12,967 bases of DNA, from contig JALVPX010000153.1 in assembly GCA_027031565.1 (NCBI GenBank), forward strand, positions 1-12,967, written 5' to 3'. This DNA is from Deltaproteobacteria bacterium. GTDB lineage: Bacteria; Desulfobacterota; Dissulfuribacteria; Dissulfuribacterales; JALVPX01. Every line of letters starts with the position of its first letter. Position 1 is the stretch's first letter. This document shows, piece by piece, positions 7,064 to 12,967 of this stretch. Under the pieces are notes generated by a model. It was given only the letters and a program-made list of their open reading frames with translations. It was not told the origin of the DNA and did no database searches. The position numbers and the translations under genes are program-made.

Positions 7064-8657
7064 GAACGGATACCAATCCAAAAATGCCTGTATTGCCCTG
7101 GCAGGTTCAGGCTATTGGGGCAAGAACCTGGCCAGGAATTTCCACGCCTTGGGAGCGCTCCACACCGTAGTTGACACAAACCCTGAAACCCTGCAACAAA
7201 TTATTGATCAATATCCCTCTATAAAGGGCACTGCCTCTTTTGCAGACATCCTGGGTGATACCGAGATAAAGGGGATTGCCATTGCAACTCCGGCAGAAAC
7301 CCATGCCACCTTGGCAAAGGAGGCCCTGCTGGCAGGCAAGGATGTTTACATAGAAAAGCCTTTATGCCTTTCTGAATCTGAGGGCTATGAACTAATAGAA
7401 CTGGCTGAGCAAAGAGATCGGATTCTGATGGTGGGCCACCTCCTATGGTACCACCCTGCCCTTTTGAAGCTTAAGCAGCTTGTGGAACAGGGCGAGCTGG
7501 GGAGAATTCGGTACATTTACTCAAACCGTCTGAACATGGGCAAGTTGAGGCGTGAGGAAAATGTGCTGTGGTCCTTTGCCCCCCACGACGTGTCTGTCAT
7601 ACTTGGCCTGCTCGATGAAATTCCTGAGTCCGTTCAGGCCCACGGGGGCAATTACCTGCACCAGAAGATCTCAGATGTGACCGTCTCCCTGCTCTCTTTT
7701 GCAAGCGGCATCAAGGCCCACATTTTTGTTTCTTGGCTGCATCCATACAAGGAACAGAAGCTTGTTGTTGTAGGAAACCAAAAAATGGCGGTCTTTGATG
7801 ACACAGCACCCTGGGAAAGAAAGCTTGCCCTTTATCCCCACCATGTCACTTGGAAAGGTCAAATCCCCCTGGCCGTGAAGGCTGAGGCAGAATTTGTTGA
7901 AATTCAGGAAGAAGAGCCACTCCGGGCAGAATGCATTCACTTCCTTGAATGCATCCACACGAGGCAGAGACCACGAACCGATGGGAACGAGGGGTTACAG
8001 GTTCTGCGCGTACTCAATGCAAGCCAAAAGGCCCTGGAAACAAACAGGGTGATAACCCTGACGCAGGAATCCCATTACAAGGCCCCCTACCAGGTGCATC
8101 CGACTGCCGAAATCGACGACAATGTGGAAATCGGGCCCGGCACCAGGATATGGCACTTTTCTCATATTCTGGAAGGCAGCAGAATAGGCCCGAATTGCAA
8201 TATCGGCCAAAACGTGGTGATCGGCCCCAGGGTCTCCATAGGCAAGGGGTCCAAGATCCAGAACAATGTCTCCATCTATGAAGGAGTCACTTTGGAAGAT
8301 CATGTATTTTGCGGCCCTTCTGTAGTATTCACAAATGTATACAATCCCCGGGCAGAGGTCCCGAGAATGAAAGAGCTTAGAAGGACCTTGGTGAAGCGCG
8401 GGGCCACCCTTGGAGCAAATTCGACCATAGTGTGCGGTACTACTATCGGGTCATATGCATTCGTGGGAGCAGGAGCAGTGGTGAACAGGGACGTGCCCGA
8501 TTTTGGCCTTGTGGTTGGGAATCCTGCAAGGCGCATTGGCTGGATGTGTAAATGCGGCGAAAGGCTGGGAGACGATTTGACATGCCAAGCTTGCGGCGCC
8601 GCCTATAAACCAGGGGACAATAATGATACCATTCATAGATCTCAAGAAACAATATAA
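7050..8657 (+). CDS. wlbA-wlbB: Fused UDP-GlcNAcA 3-dehydrogenase / hexapeptide N-acetyltransferase (WlbA-WlbB type)
   Basis: A 535-aa fusion. Residues about 10-340 are a Gfo/Idh/MocA oxidoreductase of the WlbA/WbpB type: the Rossmann motif ALAGSGYWGKN (16-26), the lysine motif IEKP (101-104), and WSFAPHD (174-180) with the likely catalytic His179. It would oxidise C3 of UDP-GlcNAcA with NAD. Residues about 349-497 are a left-handed beta-helix acetyltransferase of the WlbB/WbpD type: VHPTAEIDDNVEIGPGTRIW, QNNVSIYEGV, CGPSVVFTNVYNPR, GAGAVV and NPARRIGWM. It would N-acetylate the 3-amino sugar made by the aminotransferase encoded next. The end carries CKC (500-502) and CQAC (512-515), a Cys4 zinc-ribbon-like tail in place of the usual tail of the family. 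The domain order matches the wlbA-wlbB-wlbC gene order in Bordetella. ATG 7050 is preferred over GTG 7044 because GGAG at 7041 is well spaced. Confidence 0.85.
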   Translation: MAGRRNGYQSKNACIALAGSGYWGKNLARNFHALGALHTVVDTNPETLQQIIDQYPSIKGTASFADILGDTEIKGIAIATPAETHATLAKEALLAGKDVYIEKPLCLSESEGYELIELAEQRDRILMVGHLLWYHPALLKLKQLVEQGELGRIRYIYSNRLNMGKLRREENVLWSFAPHDVSVILGLLDEIPESVQAHGGNYLHQKISDVTVSLLSFASGIKAHIFVSWLHPYKEQKLVVVGNQKMAVFDDTAPWERKLALYPHHVTWKGQIPLAVKAEAEFVEIQEEEPLRAECIHFLECIHTRQRPRTDGNEGLQVLRVLNASQKALETNRVITLTQESHYKAPYQVHPTAEIDDNVEIGPGTRIWHFSHILEGSRIGPNCNIGQNVVIGPRVSIGKGSKIQNNVSIYEGVTLEDHVFCGPSVVFTNVYNPRAEVPRMKELRRTLVKRGATLGANSTIVCGTTIGSYAFVGAGAVVNRDVPDFGLVVGNPARRIGWMCKCGERLGDDLTCQACGAAYKPGDNNDTIHRSQETI

Positions 8658-9741
8658 GCGGCTTGAACCAGAAATAAACCGCAGAATCCAAGGGGTTCTG
8701 GAACATGGCCGCTTCATCATGGGGCCGGAAATTGATGAGCTTGAGCAGCAGCTCAGCCGCTTTGCAGGCGTGAAGCATGCCATAACCTGCTCATCAGGCA
8801 CGGATGCACTTTTGATGCCCTTGATGGCATGGGGAATAGGCCCAGGAGATGCAGTATTCACAACGCCCTTTACCTTTATTGCTACAGCAGAAGTTATCCG
8901 CCTGCTCGGCGCAACACCGGTTTTTGCAGACATCCGGGAAGATACCTTCAACATTGATGCAAAAAAACTCATTAAGATTGTTGAACAGGTAAAGTCACAG
9001 GGCAGGCTCAAGCCCAAGGCAATCATACCGGTGGACCTTTTTGGCCTGCCTGCTGATTATGATGAAATAAACGATATAGCTGAAGAATTCGACCTGCTAG
9101 TCCTTGAGGACGCAGCCCAAAGTTTTGGAGCAAGCTACAAGGGGAAAAAAACCTGCTCTTTGGCCCATGCAGCCTCAACCAGTTTCTTCCCGGCCAAACC
9201 TCTGGGTTGCTACGGAGACGGAGGCGCCATATTCACCAATGACGACGAGCTGGCTGACAAGCTTCGTTCCATAAGGATACACGGCCAGGGGAGCGATAAA
9301 TATGAAAACATCAGAATCGGCCTCAATGCCCGATTCGACACCTTGCAGGCTGCCATTTTATTACCAAAGCTAGCCATATTCGAAGAAGAGATAGATGCCC
9401 GCCAAAAGGCAGCTGCAAAATATACCCAGGCCTTAAAAAACAGGGGCAAAACGCCCCATGTGCCTGAAGACAGAACCAGTGCCTGGGCCCAGTACTCCAT
9501 TCTTTTCAAAGACAGCAGCGAACGCAATGCCATACAGAAAAATTTGCAAAATAAGGGCATACCAACGGCCATTTATTACCCTGTGCCGCTTCACATGCAG
9601 CAGGCCTTTAGTGATTTGGGATACGAATTGGGAGATTTTCCAATATCAGAAGGGATCTCAAAAAGGATATTGAGTCTGCCAATGCATCCATATTTAGAGG
9701 ATGCACAGATTGAGCAGATTGCTGAAATAATAACTGCTTAG
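8623..9741 (+). CDS. wlbC: PLP-dependent UDP-3-keto-GlcNAcA aminotransferase (WlbC/WbpE, DegT family)
   Basis: A full-length 372-aa DegT/DnrJ/EryC1/StrS aminotransferase. Visible landmarks are the start MIPFIDLKKQYKRL, the PLP-phosphate site SSGTDAL (57-63), LEDAAQSFGA (161-170) with the Asp163 that contacts the PLP ring nitrogen, and STSFFPAKPLGCYGDGGAI with the Schiff-base Lys192. HGQGSDKYENIRIGLNARFDTLQAA is the usual substrate-binding segment. It would transaminate UDP-3-keto-GlcNAcA to UDP-GlcNAc3NA using glutamate, giving the amine for the WlbB domain. The start lies inside the previous gene (35-nt overlap), with AGGGGAC just upstream, so expression is coupled. Exact substrate is inferred from the partner; other 3-amino sugars are possible. 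The dehydrogenase that makes UDP-GlcNAcA (WbpA) and the 2-epimerase (WbpI) are not in the window. Confidence 0.88.
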   Translation: MIPFIDLKKQYKRLEPEINRRIQGVLEHGRFIMGPEIDELEQQLSRFAGVKHAITCSSGTDALLMPLMAWGIGPGDAVFTTPFTFIATAEVIRLLGATPVFADIREDTFNIDAKKLIKIVEQVKSQGRLKPKAIIPVDLFGLPADYDEINDIAEEFDLLVLEDAAQSFGASYKGKKTCSLAHAASTSFFPAKPLGCYGDGGAIFTNDDELADKLRSIRIHGQGSDKYENIRIGLNARFDTLQAAILLPKLAIFEEEIDARQKAAAKYTQALKNRGKTPHVPEDRTSAWAQYSILFKDSSERNAIQKNLQNKGIPTAIYYPVPLHMQQAFSDLGYELGDFPISEGISKRILSLPMHPYLEDAQIEQIAEIITA

Positions 9742-10227
9742 CATAGAGACACTTTTAAAATTTAATGATTTTATGGGCAATCATTCACCCAAATGGCGGT
9801 AGTATGTATGTAACCAGTGCCATGTGCATTATAAAAAAACAACTAGCAAAGCTATATAATAATAATTTACCTGAAAACCAGAGCTGGCAAACGTGAAAGA
9901 CAGAGAGTAAAGAGAGCCGATCGCCTTCTCAAAGACCACTCCACGGTGTAGATCATTCATTCATCCAACTGCTGCCGTGAACAACGGGGCAAGCATTGGG
10001 CAGGCACTAAAATATAGCAGTTCAAGAAATCTATTTCCTAGACGTAATAGAACTTTCGCCAAACCAAAAGTATGGTCAAACCCGTTAGCGATTATAGGCC
10101 GCCGATTTGTAGCCATTGTATCAACGTCCATTATCGGGTTACTCTAAGGAGCTGGATAAGGTTTCGTTAGGAATAAAAACAAATGGAACATCTTTGATCA
10201 CGACCTTTGCTCAATAAGTAGGTATGC
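9742..10227. other. 486-nt gene-free stretch between the wlb genes and wzx
   Basis: No intact gene with a start and ribosome binding site is found. The first 160 nt are AT-rich and include a weak inverted repeat AATGATT/AATCATT (9764-9785), without a T run, so not a clear terminator. The centre holds what looks like the broken start of a hexapeptide acyltransferase gene (separate entry). The last 100 nt have many stops; no convincing promoter was seen for wzx. The stretch reads as a module boundary with gene debris. Confidence 0.6.
9956..10023 (+). pseudogene. Remnant of a second WlbB-type hexapeptide acyltransferase
   Basis: Read from 9956, the codons give FIHPTAAVNNGASIGQ up to 10003, which is the HPTAxVxxGAxIG opening of hexapeptide N-acetyltransferases. 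One frame over, from 10003, they give GTKI, a TAG codon and QF. In WlbB proteins these segments are continuous (IG-GT-IWHF; the intact copy in this window has VEIGPGTRIWHF). Adding one G in the GG at 10003-10004 joins them. The W position is then TAG (one base from TGG) and the H position is CAG (one base from CAC). After 10023 I find no further match. The stretch is short, so a chance match cannot be excluded. Confidence 0.45.
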
Positions 10228-11700
10228 ATGTTAACAACGATTAGGCAGTTAGGCAAGCATTCAGCCAACTATGGTCTTGGTAGCCTGCTTGCAGGGCTGC
10301 TCGGGCTTGTGCTGCTTCCAGTATACACACGCTACCTGACTCCCGCCGACTATGGGATTCTTTCTCTTTTGGGTGTGACAGGTAGTATCGCTGGTATCAT
10401 AGCACAATTAGGGATTGGCTCCGCTCTTTTTCGCGAGGTGATCTATGAGGAATCCGATGAATCTAAGGCTGAGAGTACTGCCCTCTATTTCTTGACTGGG
10501 GTAGCAGCTGTGTTCTTTGGAACACTTATCGCTTCCTCTTTACAACTCTCTGAGCTGATATTTGGTTCTATAAAATATGCTCATCTGCTGCGTCTCGTCT
10601 TTCTTACCGGAATACTAGGTACGTTTAATATCGTTGCAATGGCAAGACTGCGCATCCGTAAACAGTCATCACTTTACGCTACGCTATCCGTGGTGAAATT
10701 CATAGTTGCGGCAGGCCTCAACATCTATTTTATTGCTGTTTTACGGCGTGGTGTTGAGGGTCTGATTACTGCTGGACTAATCCTAGCGGCTTTGTTTGCA
10801 TTCATCTATTTGGCCCTCTTATTTCGGGATCTACAGCTAACCTTTTCAATACCAATCTTGTGCCGGATGCTTAAGTTTGGAGTGCCATTGGTGCCAGCGA
10901 ACTTGTCAAACCTAGTGATGACCTCAGCCGATCGATATTTTCTGCAAGCTTTTTCTACTTCTGCCGAGGTCGGCCTTTATTCACTGGGGTATAATATTAG
11001 TATGATGGTTTATCTTGTTGTCGGAGCCATCCAAGTGGCGTGGCCTGCTGAGATGTTTAATATTGCCAAACAAGCAGATGCAGAACGACAATTTGCCAAA
11101 ATGCTGACTTATTACCTTACGCTATTAGGGCTTGTTGGGCTTGGAGTATCTGTTCTATCCGATGAAGTGTTGGTCATTATGACGCCACCACGGTTCTATG
11201 GAGCCAGCACTGTGGTTCCTCTTATCGTTTTATCGTATATTTTCTATGGGATCAGATTCATGACCAATATTGCTCTGCCGATACAGAATAGGATGAAATA
11301 CATGCCCCCCATTATTATCAGCTCTGCTGTGCTTAATTTAGTGCTCAATTATCTACTCATTCCCCGCTATGGAATGATCGGAGCTGCCTGGGCAACTCTG
11401 ATCTCTTACTTCGTCTTAGTCCTAGTTCAGATTTTAGTTAATCTCCATTTCTGGTACATTTCTTATGAATATAAGCGAATCGCTAAAATTGCATTTGCCG
11501 GGGTTTTGATCTATGGCTGCAGTCTATTGATTCAAACAACAAATATCTTGCTTAACCTTGGATTGAAACTCGTTTTGTTGGCAACTTATCCATTGATTCT
11601 CTATGTACTACATTTCTATGAGAAGCGGGAACTCACTACGCTTAAGCGTCTTTTTCGGTCAGGGATACATCTCATGAGAGCAAGGGTAACAATATTGTAG
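10228..11700 (+). CDS. wzx: Wzx-type oligosaccharide flippase
   Basis: A 490-aa inner-membrane protein with hydrophobic segments along its whole length, consistent with 12-14 transmembrane helices of the MOP/MATE polysaccharide exporter superfamily. Family landmarks are the N-terminal LPVYTRYLTPADYGILSLL, the mid-protein FGVPLVPANLSNLVMTSADRYFL, VGLYSLGYNI, and LNLVLNYLLIPRYGMIGAAWATLISY near residues 370-395. It would flip undecaprenyl-linked repeat units to the periplasm. The start ATG 10228 has AGTAGGT upstream at a reasonable distance. The gene is preceded by 486 nt without genes and followed directly by a broken glycosyltransferase. Its last residues, MRARVTIL, resemble a glycosyltransferase start (VTIL-MVLDT), so the true ancestral stop of wzx may have been earlier and the end could be altered by the same rearrangement. 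Codon use is more AT-rich than in the wlb genes. Confidence 0.88.
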   Translation: MLTTIRQLGKHSANYGLGSLLAGLLGLVLLPVYTRYLTPADYGILSLLGVTGSIAGIIAQLGIGSALFREVIYEESDESKAESTALYFLTGVAAVFFGTLIASSLQLSELIFGSIKYAHLLRLVFLTGILGTFNIVAMARLRIRKQSSLYATLSVVKFIVAAGLNIYFIAVLRRGVEGLITAGLILAALFAFIYLALLFRDLQLTFSIPILCRMLKFGVPLVPANLSNLVMTSADRYFLQAFSTSAEVGLYSLGYNISMMVYLVVGAIQVAWPAEMFNIAKQADAERQFAKMLTYYLTLLGLVGLGVSVLSDEVLVIMTPPRFYGASTVVPLIVLSYIFYGIRFMTNIALPIQNRMKYMPPIIISSAVLNLVLNYLLIPRYGMIGAAWATLISYFVLVLVQILVNLHFWYISYEYKRIAKIAFAGVLIYGCSLLIQTTNILLNLGLKLVLLATYPLILYVLHFYEKRELTTLKRLFRSGIHLMRARVTIL

Positions 11701-11708
11701 ACATTGAA

Positions 11709-11922
11709 ATGGTTTTGGATACCAAATTTCCACCTGAGATCCGGACGGAGAAAGGAGGGCAATCGGCTGCTCGCAGTGGCACGGTGTATCTGTTGGCGGT
11801 TCCATCAAGCGGTAGGTAGGCTTGAGCGAGAAGAGATAGACGGAATTGCTGTCAGGTACTACTGGATTATAAACCATCCTTTTAAAGATTTCGGCTTAGA
11901 TAATTCAATATATTGGAGAAAT
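11709..11922 (+). pseudogene. Frameshifted, truncated GT4-type glycosyltransferase remnant
   Basis: From the ATG 11709 the frame reads MVLDTKFPPEIRTEKGGQSA, then ARSGTVYLLAVPSSGR and a TAG at 11817. The pattern (x-LDT-FPP-IR-EK----A--G--V-LLA) is the classic N-terminus of GT4 family glycosyltransferases. The next frame, from 11818, continues RLEREEIDGIAVRYY and HPFKDFGLDNSIYWRN, matching the family's REEIDGI-V segment. Removing one copy of the tandem GGTA at 11811-11818 joins both parts into one frame. Only about 70 residues of an expected 350-400 remain; the rest, including the donor-binding C-terminal domain, is gone and the next gene starts at once. It cannot make a working enzyme. Confidence 0.7.
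11811..11818 (+). repeat. GGTA tandem duplication, likely frameshift lesion
   Basis: GGTAGGTA lies exactly where the two glycosyltransferase frames meet. One copy fewer restores SSGRLEREEIDG in one frame, which points to a 4-nt slippage duplication. Confidence 0.6.
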
Positions 11923-11948
11923 CGAGAGGGGAGGAGAAGAATAACCTT

Positions 11949-12926
11949 TTGAAAATAATAGAATATTTAATAAAAGACTTGGACACATGGTTTGAAAATC
12001 AAAATTTTAAAGGTTGGGATCCCTATGACATTAAAGGGCACAACCTATCGTTAAAAATACAACATTTCAGTAACAAAAATTTTATAGGAAAAATCATTCA
12101 ACAAATATATTATATCTGTACAGAGTTATGCCCTAATTTTTCAAGAAAAGTTCTAAAAATAAAACCATCTGAGAATGCAAAAGGTATTGGACTTGTTTTG
12201 ACTTCATATGCAAAATTATACAAAATAACAGACAGAGAACCTTATTTAAAAAAAGCTTTAAGATATGCCATTTGGCTGGAGAAAAATAGAAGGAAAGAAT
12301 ATAGTGGCTATAGTTGGGGCTATCCATTTGATTGGCGATCAGCCATATTAATACCAAAAGGAACACCGTCTTCTGTTGTGAGTCATACGGTAGGTACTGG
12401 ATTTTGGGAATTGTACAAGGTCACTAATCATAAAAAATATTTGGATATCTGTATCGATATTTGCAACTTTTTTACGAAAGAGTTGAATATAACTTATGAG
12501 GATGAGAATAAAATTTGTCACAGCTACACTCCACTTGACGATTATCAAGTTCATAATGCAAATCTATTAGTAGGAGAATTTTTAGTAAAGATTGGCAAAA
12601 AGATAGCTAATCATGAATGGATTAACAGAGGCATTAAGTGTGCTAATTTTGCAATTTCTCAGCAAGACGAAGAAGGGTTTATCCCCTATTGGGGTTTAGA
12701 ACAAACTAGCAGATATAGTTATGGAAAAGCAAGAAACGACCATTATCACATGGGATTTGAAATTAGGATGCTTTATTCTATCTGGAAGATGACAAATTTA
12801 GAATATTTAAAGGATGCCTGGCAAAAGTACTTTATTTTTTACTTAAATAATATTTTTAATGATAAAGGCATTCCAAAATTAACAAAAGATGATTATTATC
12901 CTATAAACATTCATTCTATTGCATAG
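11949..12926 (+). CDS. (alpha/alpha)-barrel polysaccharide-cluster protein, probably cut short by amber codon
   Basis: A 325-aa protein if started at TTG 11949, which follows GGGGAGGAG (11928-11936); a TTG at 11913 gives 337 aa but lies in the glycosyltransferase remnant and has no ribosome site. Repeated helix pairs of the type LYKITDREPYLKKALRYAIW and LYKVTNHKKYLDICIDICNF indicate an (alpha/alpha)6 toroid. Conserved-looking motifs are FKGWDPYD (20-27), WGYPFDW (123-129), PKGTPSSVV (136-144), CHSYTPLD and YQVHNANL (190-206), and DHYHMGF (264-270). I recognise this as a family found in exopolysaccharide loci and often misnamed delta-aminolevulinic acid dehydratase. A link to glucuronyl C5-epimerase or lyase-like folds is plausible but not shown. 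It has no signal peptide. The stop TAG 12924-12926 interrupts an apparent YPINIHSIA-SILCLS continuation. Base composition is much more AT-rich than in the wlb genes, suggesting transfer. Confidence 0.7.
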   Translation: MKIIEYLIKDLDTWFENQNFKGWDPYDIKGHNLSLKIQHFSNKNFIGKIIQQIYYICTELCPNFSRKVLKIKPSENAKGIGLVLTSYAKLYKITDREPYLKKALRYAIWLEKNRRKEYSGYSWGYPFDWRSAILIPKGTPSSVVSHTVGTGFWELYKVTNHKKYLDICIDICNFFTKELNITYEDENKICHSYTPLDDYQVHNANLLVGEFLVKIGKKIANHEWINRGIKCANFAISQQDEEGFIPYWGLEQTSRYSYGKARNDHYHMGFEIRMLYSIWKMTNLEYLKDAWQKYFIFYLNNIFNDKGIPKLTKDDYYPINIHSIA

Positions 12927-12967
12927 TCAATACTTTGTTTATCAACACTAGATGAGTATTATAAAAA
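12927..12967 (+). pseudogene. In-frame continuation after the amber codon (cut by window edge)
   Basis: After the TAG the same frame stays open to the window end and reads SILCLSTLDEYYK. It fits as the next helix of the preceding protein, whose family usually continues past a P-(I/D)-IHS-AQ segment. No ribosome binding site and no convincing new gene start is seen here. Confidence 0.45.

Noticed and set aside
9961..10116. A 51-codon minus-strand ORF starting MATNRRPIIANGF in the gap before wzx
   Set aside because: It has no ribosome binding site and resembles nothing I know, and the plus strand beneath it carries a better explanation as an acyltransferase remnant.
11704..11952. An 82-codon ORF taken as a real small protein
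   Set aside because: Its first half is out of frame with the recognisable glycosyltransferase start; only its second half has homology-like sequence, so it is a by-product of the frameshift.
12952..12967. A new gene starting at ATG 12952 (MSIIK)
   Set aside because: No Shine-Dalgarno precedes it, only five codons are visible, and the other frame continues the preceding protein better.

Overview
The window looks like a chromosomal stretch from a Gram-negative, probably anaerobic bacterium, most likely of the Desulfobacterota (former Deltaproteobacteria). This is inferred from the mix of a radical-SAM AmrS-type gene, paired roadblock/LC7-like proteins, a c-heme sensor and Wlb/Wbp nucleotide-sugar genes. 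No rRNA, tRNA, CRISPR array or intact mobile element was seen.

Left arm (1-3627, minus strand): a compact cluster reading leftward. In order of transcription it encodes a 128-aa roadblock-like protein, a 242-aa roadblock protein with an extra C-terminal domain, a membrane-anchored c-heme sensor with a HAMP domain, and a secreted TPR plus formylglycine-generating-enzyme-fold protein that lacks the catalytic cysteines. After a gap comes the start of an AmrS-like radical SAM gene cut by the window edge. A perfect 17-bp inverted repeat lies in the divergent intergenic region.

Middle (3943-9741, plus strand): a large exported protein joins a seven-repeat RCC1 propeller, a cadherin/Ig-like domain, TPRs and a parvulin-like domain without its usual histidines. 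A separate unit follows: a winged-helix regulator with a degenerate nucleotidyltransferase domain, a fused WlbA-WlbB enzyme (sugar 3-dehydrogenase plus N-acetyltransferase, with a Cys4 tail), and the WlbC-type aminotransferase. The last three overlap end to end and together would convert UDP-GlcNAcA to UDP-GlcNAc3NAcA for a surface polysaccharide. The regulator has a good promoter with an imperfect palindrome spanning the -10 element and the start codon.

Right arm (9742-12967, plus strand): a mosaic and partly decayed polysaccharide region. It has a 486-nt gene-free stretch with what looks like the broken start of a second WlbB-type acetyltransferase, an intact Wzx-type flippase, a truncated GT4 glycosyltransferase remnant frameshifted by a GGTA tandem duplication, and a very AT-rich (alpha/alpha)-barrel protein gene. 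That last gene appears to be cut by an in-frame amber codon, because homology-like reading continues past it to the window end. The right arm therefore looks like an acquired and eroding cassette next to a conserved Wlb core.
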